Part shown: positions 44,828 through 52,949 of the stretch, in pieces | How the letters are laid out: each line of letters starts with the position of its first letter | How positions within the stretch are numbered: position 1 is the stretch's first letter | Assembly (NCBI GenBank): GCA_963664035.2 | Contig: OY760867.2 | Span: 2,728,001 to 2,792,000, forward strand | DNA: 64,000 nt | DNA from: G958296245 sp963664035 | Lineage (GTDB): Bacteria > Chloroflexota > Dehalococcoidia > Lucifugimonadales > G958296245 | Direction of reading: 5' to 3' | Made by a program: the position numbers and the translations under genes | The notes under the pieces: model-generated | Databases searched by the model: none | What the model saw: the letters and a program-made list of their open reading frames with translations, nothing else | What the model was told of the DNA's origin: nothing

Positions 44828-44842
44828 GAGCGGGGCCAAGAA

Positions 44843-45082
44843 GTGAGGGACAGTGCGAGATACGTCAAGCTTGTCGAATGGTCTGAAGATGACCTGTGTT
44901 ACGTAGGGAGCGCGCCCGGCCTGATATATGGCGGGTGTGACGGGGCAGACGAGAAAGCAGTGTTCGATGAGTTGTGCGAAATAGTCGATGAAGTTATCGC
45001 GCTGTATCGAGAAGACGGTAAGCCATTGCCTCCACCTACGGCCGGGCGCGACTACGCCAATAGGTTGCAGAGCGTAGCTTAA
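44843..45082 (+). CDS. HicB-like antitoxin family protein
   Basis: 79 residues. The partial RNase H-like fold of HicB is suggested by YVKLVEWSEDDLCYVGSAPG and a helix ending LCEIVDEVIALYREDGKPLP, then PPPT. No HicA toxin gene lies next to it. GTG 44843 is the start; the ribosome site is weak. It follows the SAM hydrolase by 15 bases. The base use is AT-richer than its neighbours, which may mean transfer. Confidence 0.75.
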   Translation: MRDSARYVKLVEWSEDDLCYVGSAPGLIYGGCDGADEKAVFDELCEIVDEVIALYREDGKPLPPPTAGRDYANRLQSVA

Positions 45083-45308
45083 CCTCCTCCGCCTCGTGGT
45101 GTATGGTAGGTGGAGACGGTTGGGAGGGCGACCTCGAGGCGATGCGCTCCGGCCGCTCGCCGTGATCCTGGTCGATACGCCGGCCTGGAGGGCAGCTAGC
45201 TCATATATGCAACCCGCGCCGCGGCTGGTAGAATCTGAGTCCGTGCAGCTTGACGCCGCCGGAGTAGAGCAAGCCGTATCGGCGAGGGCCAATTTAGGGG
45301 GTAGCACA

Positions 45309-45509
45309 TTGAGTTACGCACAGTCGGAGTCGGTGGAGGCCGGGCTGAAGTTCAAGACTCGCAGCGGCCTCATAGTCGAGACGACGGGGGAGACCCTGCT
45401 CGTGGACTCTCACGATCTGTATGTACACGAGGTGGAGATCCAAGAGGGAGTCGGGGAGGGGAACCGGTACTACCACAATCTCGACGCCGCCGAGCCGATC
45501 GAGGAGTAG
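45309..45509 (+). CDS. Small protein of unknown function beside DUF4178
   Basis: 66 residues: MSYAQSESVEAGLKFKTRSG and then LIVETTGETLLVDSH with EIQEGVGEGNRYYHNLDAAE near the end. TTG 45309 is chosen for AGGGGGG five bases upstream; the frame continues to 45096 but that part lacks coding character. The gene sits 42 bases before the DUF4178 gene and probably shares its operon. A small beta-rich protein, no known family. Confidence 0.6.
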   Translation: MSYAQSESVEAGLKFKTRSGLIVETTGETLLVDSHDLYVHEVEIQEGVGEGNRYYHNLDAAEPIEE

Positions 45510-45551
45510 AGCGGAAGCCGCTCCATCGCTTACCGTCGCGGGGGACGCAAT

Positions 45552-46118
45552 TTGTTCAAGTCGCTGTTCGGTAGAAAGAAACCAAGACCCTCCGACGCCC
45601 CTGCGGTCGAGACGATCAGGGACGCGAGGGTGGGGGACGTCTTCACCGTGACCGGGCTGGAGCTCGAGTACGAGGACAGCTACTTCATCATCGAGAAGCT
45701 CAACCGGTACGCGAATGAGCATTCGGAGTGGTACGAGCTCCTGGGCGTCGACGGAGAAGTCCGCCTGTGGCTGAGCTATTCGGGCGGCGGCGACCTGTTC
45801 GTGACCGCTACGCCGGACGACAGGGCGATGGGGCTCTCGCAGATAGGGGTTACGGAGGACGACCTGGTCCGCATGGACAACGAGCACGCCATCGGCAACA
45901 GCGTGAGCATAGACGGCGAGAGGTTCCACTATAAGAACAGCGGCGAGGTCTTCTTCTTCGAGGACAACCGGGAAGAGGGCCACGGCCATTACCTTTGGGA
46001 GTTCGAGTCGGACGACGGAATCAGGGTGCTGAGCATAGACAAGTGGGAGGGCCGTCCCTTCCACGCCTACTTGAGCGACGTAGTGCCGGCGGACAACGTG
46101 GCCGTGTACGGGCGCTGA
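45552..46118 (+). CDS. DUF4178 domain-containing protein
   Basis: 188 residues: the N-terminus MFKSLFGRKKPRPS, then the DUF4178 domain (VGDVFTVTGLELEYEDSYF, WYELLGVDGEVRLWLSYSGG, GERFHYKNSGEVFFFEDNRE). The TTG start at 45552 follows GGGGGAC. DUF4178 genes often lie next to DUF350 membrane genes, as here (28-base gap). The function is unknown; a link to polyamine or envelope stress has been suggested for such clusters. Confidence 0.85.
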   Translation: MFKSLFGRKKPRPSDAPAVETIRDARVGDVFTVTGLELEYEDSYFIIEKLNRYANEHSEWYELLGVDGEVRLWLSYSGGGDLFVTATPDDRAMGLSQIGVTEDDLVRMDNEHAIGNSVSIDGERFHYKNSGEVFFFEDNREEGHGHYLWEFESDDGIRVLSIDKWEGRPFHAYLSDVVPADNVAVYGR

Positions 46119-46146
46119 GCCGGTCCGCGAAAGGGAGAGGATACCC

Positions 46147-47067
46147 ATGATCGAATCATTCACGGACACGCTGGAGTTCTTCCCCGCGGGCCTGGTGTAC
46201 GTGGCCCTCGGCATCGTCGTGCTGCTGGCGGCGAAGGTGGTCCAGGACCTGATCACGCCGTACCGGATAGGCGACCAGCTCAGCAACAAGGACAACATCG
46301 CCCTCGGGCTGAGCATCACTGGCTACTACTTCGGCGTGATAGTCGTCTTCCTGGGGGCCCTGTACCAGCCGGTCACGGCGGTGACGGACATCGCGTGGTG
46401 GGAGCAGTTCGACGGGGAGTTCGGTCTCGACGTGCTGGAGGTCTTCCTGTACTCGATAGCCGGTATCCTCGTCCTGAACGCCGCCAGGTTGGCGGTCGAC
46501 CGGTTGGTGCTGTTCAAGTTCGATACCGAGAAGGAGATAGTGGAGGACCGCAACGTCGGGACCGGGGCGGTGGAGCTCGGCGTCTACGTGGCCGTCGGGC
46601 TCGTGATAGCGGGAGCGATAGCGGGCACGGGCGCTGACGGCGACTCGGTAACGGTGGTCGACGGCGTCATCCGGTCCGTGGTCTTCCTGGCGCTGGGCAT
46701 GGTCGTGCTGCTGGCCTACGCGCTCTTCTACCAGGTGGCGACCCCGTTCGACATCCACGAGGAGATAGAGAAGGACAACGCGGCGGTGGGGGTCGCCCTG
46801 GGAGGGAACCTTGTAGCCATCGGCATAGTGGCCTTCAAGTCGATATTCGGGGAGTTTCTGGGCTGGGGGGAGAGCATAGCGGCGTTCCTGACGTTCGCCG
46901 TGCTCGGATTCGTGCTGCTCTACGTGGTGCGGGTGGTGGTGGACTTCGTGCTGCTGCCCGGCACGCGGGTCTCCCACGAGCTGGCTGTGGACCGGAACCT
47001 CGGGGCGGCCTTCATCGAGAGCGCAGTGGTGATAAGCGCCGCTCTCATCCTCTACTTCGCCATCTGA
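46147..47067 (+). CDS. DUF350 membrane protein (two tandem domains)
   Basis: 306 residues with eight predicted transmembrane helices, four in each half. The halves repeat the same plan: YRIGDQLSNKDNIALGLSITGYYFGV-like in the first and DIHEEIEKDNAAVGVALGGN in the second, the DUF350 pattern. AGGGAGAGG precedes the ATG. It probably functions with the DUF4178 protein upstream; no transport activity is known. Confidence 0.88.
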   Translation: MIESFTDTLEFFPAGLVYVALGIVVLLAAKVVQDLITPYRIGDQLSNKDNIALGLSITGYYFGVIVVFLGALYQPVTAVTDIAWWEQFDGEFGLDVLEVFLYSIAGILVLNAARLAVDRLVLFKFDTEKEIVEDRNVGTGAVELGVYVAVGLVIAGAIAGTGADGDSVTVVDGVIRSVVFLALGMVVLLAYALFYQVATPFDIHEEIEKDNAAVGVALGGNLVAIGIVAFKSIFGEFLGWGESIAAFLTFAVLGFVLLYVVRVVVDFVLLPGTRVSHELAVDRNLGAAFIESAVVISAALILYFAI

Positions 47068-47116
47068 CGCAGTTCCCAGCGCACATTTGGCGTTAAGGTT
47101 AGCTTCTGAGGGCGCT

Positions 47117-47464
47117 ATGAGAGTCACGAAGATGCTCTACATGCTGTGGGTCTCGGACATGGGCCGCGCGATTGCCTTCTACCGCGACGCCGTGGGCCTC
47201 ACGCTGCGGTCGGAGTCGCCGTCCTGGAGCGAGTTGAGTCTTGGGGACGCGACGCTGGCGCTGCACGTAGGCCGCGGCGATAGCCCACGCGTCACGGGGC
47301 TCGCGTTCGAGGTGGATGACGTGGAGGCGGCGTGCAGGGCTGCGGAGAACGGCGGCGGCCGCATCGTGGCCCCCCCACGGCCAGGCGACATTCCGGGTCT
47401 CACCCTTGCCCACGTTACGGACCCGGACGGCAACCCGATTCAGATCGGCCACCACGCCGGCTGA
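47117..47464 (+). CDS. VOC (glyoxalase/bleomycin resistance) family protein
   Basis: 115 residues: MLYMLWVSDMGRAIAFYRDA at the N-terminus, FEVDDVEAACRAAENGGG, and the C-terminal VTDPDGNPIQIGHHAG with the metal-binding region. VOC proteins cover glyoxalases, dioxygenases and antibiotic-binding proteins; nothing here narrows it. GAGGG five bases before ATG 47117 supports the start over 47087. Confidence 0.88.
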   Translation: MRVTKMLYMLWVSDMGRAIAFYRDAVGLTLRSESPSWSELSLGDATLALHVGRGDSPRVTGLAFEVDDVEAACRAAENGGGRIVAPPRPGDIPGLTLAHVTDPDGNPIQIGHHAG

Positions 47465-47479
47465 GCCGGGGCCTCGCCT

Positions 47480-47764
47480 ATGGAAAGAGGGGACGGCGAG
47501 CACAGGTGGTTCGAGATAGCCGCCGGCCAGGACGAGCTGGCGGGAGACGCCGAGGGGGCGCGGCAGGTCGCGTCCCGCTTCTCCGGCAAGTACTTGCCGG
47601 CGCTGCGGCGAGCAGCTACGCCCGAGGAGCGGGAGCGGGTCTGGTTCTCCTTCTGGCACTACCTGACGGCGAGGCCGACGATGCGCAAGCCGGTTGCCCT
47701 GTCTCACGAGGCCGCCGACGCGCTGATCGCAGAGTTGCAGGCCGCCGTCTCGCGCCTATGCTAG
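47480..47764 (+). CDS. Unknown small protein
   Basis: 94 residues, soluble and helical (YLPALRRAATPEERERVWFS, HYLTARPTMRKPVALSHEAA). No family recognised. It lies 15 bases after the VOC gene and 54 before the molybdoenzyme gene, so co-transcription is likely. The start at 47480 has no strong ribosome site. Confidence 0.55.
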   Translation: MERGDGEHRWFEIAAGQDELAGDAEGARQVASRFSGKYLPALRRAATPEERERVWFSFWHYLTARPTMRKPVALSHEAADALIAELQAAVSRLC

Positions 47765-47818
47765 ACTGGACGCCGAGGCGGCTCGTCAGCCCGGATCCCG
47801 CACCTGGAGGCAGGAACA

Positions 47819-49462
47819 ATGAAGGCTAACGTCGGTCTCGGAGTGTTGTGCGGCGCGCTGGTCACGACGGCGCTCACGGCCGTCTTGTACTTCGTCGACC
47901 AGCTAGCGGGCACGCCATTCGTCCCCTACGACCTGTTCGACTGGATGGCGCGCGTGCTGCCCGGCGGGTTGGTCACCTTCGGCCTGGACCTCCTGATAGA
48001 CGTGCTGCGGATGCTCGGGGTGAGCGTTGCAGGCACGGCCAAGACAGCCGAACGGCTCATGGCCCTAGGGCAGTTCTTCATACTCGGGACGGCGGTGGGC
48101 ACGGTCTTCTTCGTCATCGCCAGGCTTCGCGGAACGTCCCCGGAAGTCGTAACCGGAATAGCGGCGGGGGCGCTGCTTGGGCTTCCGATGATGGCGGTCA
48201 GCGTCGCGATAGGGGGTTCCACGCTACAGCCGGTCGTAGTCATACTGTGGCTGGCGGCGGCGTTCGCGGCCTGGGGGTTGGCTATCAGGTACGCGTACGT
48301 GCGCCTGAACCCGTGGGAGGCGGAAGTCTCGGAATCTCGGCCCGAGACGGACGCGGCGAGCGTCCCCAGCACGGGGCCGGGAAGGCGGCAGTTCCTCATC
48401 CAGGTGGGCGCGGCCACGGCGACGATCACGGTGGCGAGCAGCGGCCTGGGATACATGATGGCGCGGGCGGCGAGGCGCGAGATCGAAGCCGAGATCGCCG
48501 CGTCGATGGCGATCCGGCCGGAAGAGCCCTCGGCGGTCTCGCTCCCCAACGCGGAAGACCCGATCATGCCGGCCCCGGGGACCAGGCCCGAATACACCCC
48601 GATCGAGGACCACTACAAGATATTCATCCGCTCCGAGCCCACCAGGATCGACGGGGAGACGTGGACGCTGCCGATAACGGGCCTGGTGGAGAACCCGGTG
48701 TCGCTCAGCATCTACGACATCAGGAGCCGCTACGAGTCCAGGGACCAGTTCGTCACGCTGTCCTGCATATCGGGGCGTGTCGGCACCGACCTGATCAGCA
48801 CCACGCAGTGGACGGGCGTAAGCGTGCAGGACATCCTGGCCGACGCGCGGCCCAAGCCCGAGGCGGAGTACCTGTACATCACCAGCGGCGACGGCTTCTA
48901 CGAGAGCGTGAGCCTGGACATGATCGACGCCGACGAGCGCATCATGCTTTGCCACTCCTGGGACGGCCGACCGCTGCCCATAGACCACGGCTTCCCGCTG
49001 CGGATCTGGCTCCCGGACCGGTACGGCATGAAGCAGCCGAAGTGGATAACCGGGATAGAGGCGCGGAGCGACCTGAAGCAGGGATACTGGGTAGAGCGCG
49101 GGTGGGACGCGGTGGCGCGGGTCGAGTCGACGTCGGTCATCGACGTGGTGGCCGCGGACGCCAGGTACGAGAGGGACGGGCAGACCTTCGTGCCCGTCGG
49201 GGGCATCGCCTTCGGCGGCGCTCGGGGAGTCTCCAAGGTCGAGGTGCGGGTGAACCGCGGTCCGTGGCAGGAGGCCCAGTTGAGGGCGCCGCTCTCCGAG
49301 ACGACTTGGGTGGTCTGGCGGTACGACTGGCCCTTCGAGAGCGGGCTGTTCCACTTCGAGGTGCGCTGCCAGGAAGGCGACGGCACACCGCAGATCGAGG
49401 AGAAGCGCGGGAACCACCCCAGCGGCGCCACGGGCATCCACAGCTTCGCCGCGGTAACGTAG
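47819..49462 (+). CDS. Sulfite-oxidase-like molybdopterin oxidoreductase with N-terminal membrane domain
   Basis: 547 residues. Four to five hydrophobic helices fill residues 5-165. A Tat-like RRQFLI follows (about residues 190-195) with a hydrophobic stretch. The oxidoreductase molybdopterin domain starts near 255, with the molybdenum Cys316 in VTLSCISGRVGTD, and a Mo-co dimerisation domain lies at the C-terminus (VEVRVNRGPWQEAQL...FHFEVRC). Sulfite oxidase-like enzymes act outside the membrane. Here the catalytic domain would be anchored by its own helices; no haem subunit gene is adjacent. Confidence 0.88.
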   Translation: MKANVGLGVLCGALVTTALTAVLYFVDQLAGTPFVPYDLFDWMARVLPGGLVTFGLDLLIDVLRMLGVSVAGTAKTAERLMALGQFFILGTAVGTVFFVIARLRGTSPEVVTGIAAGALLGLPMMAVSVAIGGSTLQPVVVILWLAAAFAAWGLAIRYAYVRLNPWEAEVSESRPETDAASVPSTGPGRRQFLIQVGAATATITVASSGLGYMMARAARREIEAEIAASMAIRPEEPSAVSLPNAEDPIMPAPGTRPEYTPIEDHYKIFIRSEPTRIDGETWTLPITGLVENPVSLSIYDIRSRYESRDQFVTLSCISGRVGTDLISTTQWTGVSVQDILADARPKPEAEYLYITSGDGFYESVSLDMIDADERIMLCHSWDGRPLPIDHGFPLRIWLPDRYGMKQPKWITGIEARSDLKQGYWVERGWDAVARVESTSVIDVVAADARYERDGQTFVPVGGIAFGGARGVSKVEVRVNRGPWQEAQLRAPLSETTWVVWRYDWPFESGLFHFEVRCQEGDGTPQIEEKRGNHPSGATGIHSFAAVT

Positions 49463-49523
49463 ATGAGTTCCGGTATGGTAGGATGCGGTATACGGTCGTT
49501 CTCTCGATCATGGGAGGCTGGCG

Positions 49524-50306
49524 ATGGTCACGAAGTCCACAGTTCGAGCGCGGCCCGGTACGCGTTACCCGGTCGTGGACCCGGCGAGCTTGCCCGCCCT
49601 AGAGCCGCTGCCTGACGGTTTGTACCAGAGCACGCACTTCTTAGACGCGGTATCCATGCTGAAGGCGCACTTCGGCAGCGCCCCTGACGTGTTGGTCGAG
49701 GGCAACACGATCGTCTGCTACAACCCCGACAACCTCAACGATAGGGTGCTGCCGGACTGCTACGTCGCGTTCGGGGTGGACCCCGACCCCATCTACGCAC
49801 AGAACGGCTACCTGATATGGGAGGTTGGGAAGCCCCCCGACTTCGTCCTGGAGATAGGCTCCGTGAGCACGGCGCGCAGGGACATGACCTTCAAGCGTGA
49901 CCTGTACGCCCGGATAGGGGTCGGGGAGTACTGGCGGTTCGATCCGAGCGGCGGGGAGTTCTATGGCCGGCCGTTGGCCGGCGAGCGGCTGGTCGATGGC
50001 GGCTACGCTCCCATTGCTCTGAGCGACAACGATGACGGTTTGCTGTGCGGCTACAGTCCTGTGTTGGGGCTCAGCCTGTGCGTGGGGGACGACAGGCTCC
50101 TGTTCCACGACCCCATGACGGGCGAATATCTCCGCACCTTGTCGGAGGCGCTGGCCGAAACCCGGGAGGCGGAGGCCGGGTTGAGCCAGGAGCGTATCGG
50201 AAGGCTGAAGGCGGAGGCAGGGTTGAGCCAAGAGCGCATCGGAAGGCTGAAGGCGGAGGCCTGGGCGCGGGAGCTTCAGGAAGAGCTTCGCCGTTTGCGT
50301 TCGTAG
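49524..50306 (+). CDS. Uma2 family endonuclease-like protein, tandem copy 1
   Basis: 260 residues. Uma2 core with LPDCYVAFGVD, PPDFVLEIGSVSTARRDMTF, KRDLYARIGVGEYWRFDP; the PD-(D/E)xK residues are in place. The tail has two near-identical blocks AGLSQERIGRLKAE (about residues 215-242) before WARELQEELRRLRS, so the coiled coil is longest in this copy. GGGAGG is eight bases before the start. The high similarity to the next three genes suggests gene conversion or recent duplication. Confidence 0.9.
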   Translation: MVTKSTVRARPGTRYPVVDPASLPALEPLPDGLYQSTHFLDAVSMLKAHFGSAPDVLVEGNTIVCYNPDNLNDRVLPDCYVAFGVDPDPIYAQNGYLIWEVGKPPDFVLEIGSVSTARRDMTFKRDLYARIGVGEYWRFDPSGGEFYGRPLAGERLVDGGYAPIALSDNDDGLLCGYSPVLGLSLCVGDDRLLFHDPMTGEYLRTLSEALAETREAEAGLSQERIGRLKAEAGLSQERIGRLKAEAWARELQEELRRLRS

Positions 50307-50415
50307 GAACGGCTGCCGGCCCACTTCACTCGCCGCGGCCACAGGGAGGAAGGGCGTCGATCCGGTATGGTAGGATGCGGTATACGGTCGTTCTCTCGAT
50401 CACGGGAGGCTGTCG

Positions 50416-51177
50416 ATGGTCACGAAGTCCACAGTTCGAGCGCGGCCCGGTACGCGTTACCCGGTCGTGGATCCGGCGAGCTTGCCCGCGCTAGAGCCGC
50501 TGCCTGACGGTTTGTACCAGAGCACGCACTTCTTAGACGCGGTATCCATGCTGAAGGCGCACTTCGGCAGCGCCCCTGACGTGTTGGTCGAGGGCAACAC
50601 GATCGTCTGCTACAACCCCAACAACCTCAACGATAGGGTGCTGCCGGACTGCTACGTCGCGTTCGGCGTGGACCCCGACCCCATCTACGCACAGAACGGC
50701 TACCTCATATGGGAGGTTGGGAAGCCCCCCGACTTCGTCCTGGAGATAGGCTCAGTGAGCACGGCGCGCAGGGACATGACCTTCAAGCGGGACCTGTACG
50801 CCCGTATAGGGGTTCGTGAGTACTGGCGGTTCGACCCGAGCGGCGGGGAGTTCTATGGCCGGCCGCTGGCCGGCGAGCGGCTGGTCGATGGCATCTATGC
50901 TCCCATTGCGCTGAGCGAGAACGATGACGGTATGCAGTGCGGCTACAGTCCTGTGTTGGGGCTCAGCCTGTGCGTGGGGGACGACAGGCTCCTGCTCCAC
51001 GACCCCATGACGGGTGAGTACCTCCGTACCTTGTCGGAGGCGCTGGCCGAAACACGGGAGGCGGAGGCCGGGTTGAGCCAAGAGCGTATCGGGAGACTGG
51101 AGGCGGAGGCTAGGGCGCGAGAGGCGGAGACCAGGGCGCGGGAGCTGGAGGAAGAGTTGCGCCGTTTGCGTTCGTAG
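50416..51177 (+). CDS. Uma2 family endonuclease-like protein, tandem copy 2
   Basis: 253 residues, nearly identical to copy 1 up to about residue 200. Differences include N for D in CYNPNNLND and GVREYW for GVGEYW, and the tail is SQERIGRLEAEARAREAETRARELEEELRRLRS with one AGLSQERIGRL block. The leader and ribosome site are the same as in copy 1. Confidence 0.9.
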   Translation: MVTKSTVRARPGTRYPVVDPASLPALEPLPDGLYQSTHFLDAVSMLKAHFGSAPDVLVEGNTIVCYNPNNLNDRVLPDCYVAFGVDPDPIYAQNGYLIWEVGKPPDFVLEIGSVSTARRDMTFKRDLYARIGVREYWRFDPSGGEFYGRPLAGERLVDGIYAPIALSENDDGMQCGYSPVLGLSLCVGDDRLLLHDPMTGEYLRTLSEALAETREAEAGLSQERIGRLEAEARAREAETRARELEEELRRLRS

Positions 51178-51286
51178 GAACGGCTGCCGGCCCACTTCAC
51201 TCGCCGCGGCCACAGGGGGGAAGGGCATCAATCCGGTATGGTAGGATGCGGTATACGGTCGTTCTCTCGATCACGGGAGGCTGTCG

Positions 51287-51984
51287 ATGGTCACAAAGTC
51301 CACAGTTCGAGCGCGGCCCGGTACGCGTTACCCGGTCGTGGACCCGGCGAGCTTGCCCGCCCTAGAGCCGCTGCCTGACGGTTTGTACCAGAGCACGCAC
51401 TTCTTAGACGCGGTATCCATGCTGAAGGCGCACTTCGGCAGCGCCCCTGACGTGTTGGTCGAGGGCAACACCATCGTCTGCTACAACCCCGACAACCTCA
51501 ACGATAGGGTGCTGCCGGACTGCTACGTCGCGTTCGGCGTGGACCCCGACGCCATCTACGCACAGAACGGCTACCTCATATGGGAGGTTGGGAAGCCCCC
51601 CGACTTCGTCCTGGAGATAGGCTCAGTGAGCACGGCTCGCAGGGACATGACCTTCAAGCGTGACCTGTACGCCCGGATAGGGGTTCGTGAGTACTGGCGG
51701 TTCGACCCGAGCGGCGGGAGTTCTATGGCCGGCCGCTGGCCGGCGAGCGGCTGGTCGATGGCATCTATGCTCCCATTGCGCTGAGCGAGAACGATGACGG
51801 TATGCAGTGCGGCTACAGTCCTGTGTTGGGGCTCAGCTTGTGCGTGGGAGAGGACCGGCTCCTGTTCCACGATCCCGTGACGGGCGAGTATCTCCGCACC
51901 TTGTCGGAGGCGCTTGCCGAAACACGAGAGGCGGAGGCCAGGGCGCGAGAGCTTCAGGAAGAGCTTCGCCGTTTGCGTTCGTAG
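51287..51984 (+). pseudogene. Uma2 family tandem copy 3, frameshifted
   Basis: The first 146 codons match copies 1 and 2. At 51716-51718 there are three Gs where the other copies have four, so the frame shifts after WRFDPSGG and ends at 51782-51784. The rest of the domain (51802-51984, MQCGYSPVLGLSLCVGEDRL to the coiled-coil end) is intact in another frame. It may be a pseudogene, a programmed slippage site or a sequencing error in a G-run. Confidence 0.85.
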
Positions 51985-52092
51985 GAACGGCTGCCGGCCA
52001 CTTCACTCGCCGCGGCCACAGGGGGGAAGGGCATCAATCCGGTATGGTAGGATGCGGCATCAGGTCGTTCTCTCGATCATGGGAGGCTGGCG

Positions 52093-52770
52093 ATGGTCAC
52101 GAAGTCCACAGTTCGAGCGCGGCCTGGTACGCGTTACCCGGTCGTGGACCCGGCGAGCTTGCCCGCCCTAGAGCCACTGCCTGACGGTTTGTACCAGAGC
52201 ACGCACTTCTTAGACGCGGTATCCATGCTGAAGGCGCACTTCGGCAGCGCCCCGGACGTGTTGGTCGAAGGCAACACGATCGTCTGCTACAACCCCGACA
52301 ACCTCAACGATAGGGTGCTGCCGGACTGCTACGTCGCGTTCGGCGTGGACCCCGACGCCATCTACGCACAGAACGGCTACCTCATATGGGAGGTTGGGAA
52401 GCCCCCCGACTTCGTCCTGGAGATAGGCTCAGTGAGCACGGCTCGCAGGGACATGACCTTCAAGCGTGACCTGTACGCCCGGATAGGGGTTGGGGAGTAC
52501 TGGCGGTTCGATCCTAGCGGCGGGGAGTTCTATGGCCGGCCGCTGGCTGGCGAGCGGCTGGTCGATGGCGGCTACGCTCCCATTGCTCTGAGCGGCAACG
52601 ATGACGGTCTGCAGTGCGGCTACAGCCACGTCCTGGGGCTCAGCCTGTGCGTGGGAGAGGATAGGCTCCTGTTCTATAATCCCATGACGGGTGAGTACCT
52701 CCGTACGCTGCTGGAATCCGAGGCTAGGGCGCGAGAGCTTGAGGAAGAGCTTCGCCGTTTGCGTTCGTAG
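52093..52770 (+). CDS. Uma2 family endonuclease-like protein, tandem copy 4
   Basis: 225 residues. The same core as copies 1-3, with PDAIYAQNGYLIWEVGKPPD, but the tail is short: LLESEARARELEEELRRLRS, without AGLSQERIGRL blocks. The leader differs slightly (ATGCGGCATCAGG). Its shorter tail shows that the coiled coil is the part changing between copies. Confidence 0.9.
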   Translation: MVTKSTVRARPGTRYPVVDPASLPALEPLPDGLYQSTHFLDAVSMLKAHFGSAPDVLVEGNTIVCYNPDNLNDRVLPDCYVAFGVDPDAIYAQNGYLIWEVGKPPDFVLEIGSVSTARRDMTFKRDLYARIGVGEYWRFDPSGGEFYGRPLAGERLVDGGYAPIALSGNDDGLQCGYSHVLGLSLCVGEDRLLFYNPMTGEYLRTLLESEARARELEEELRRLRS

Positions 52771-52809
52771 GCACAGCAAGCCCGTCTTGCCGTCCATGTC
52801 TTCCGGCTT

Positions 52810-52862
52810 GAAACAGTAAGTTAACAGGCCGGAAACACATCTGTAACAACTACCGGTTAGCA
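52810..52862 (+). promoter_or_regulatory. GlnR/PhoP-like operator and promoter of the amt-glnK operon
   Basis: GAAAC (52810-52814), TTAAC (52821-52825), GAAAC (52832-52836) and GTAAC (52843-52847) recur every 11 bases with six-base spacers. This is the a/b-box pattern known for actinobacterial GlnR (GTnAC-n6-GAAAC). TAGCAT (52857-52862) could be the -10, with the boxes in the place of the -35, fitting activation by an OmpR-type regulator. Confidence 0.6.
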
Positions 52863-52949
52863 TCCCTCACCAGTTTGGCGGCTACGCGGGCCGCGGTGCG
52901 CTGCGCATCCGGTCCGCGTCCGCAGGATACGAGCAGGGGGGATGTAGAG

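Larger units (their letters stand above)
49469..52770 (+). repeat. Four-copy tandem duplication of the Uma2 gene with its leader
   Basis: The four units start at 49524, 50416, 51287 and 52093 (892, 871 and 806 bases apart). Each begins with the same leader TCCGGTATGGTAGGATGCGG, TTCTCTCGATCA and GGGAGG before the ATG. Identity between units is very high except in the 3' coiled-coil part and the intergenic tail, so the expansion is recent. Confidence 0.92.
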
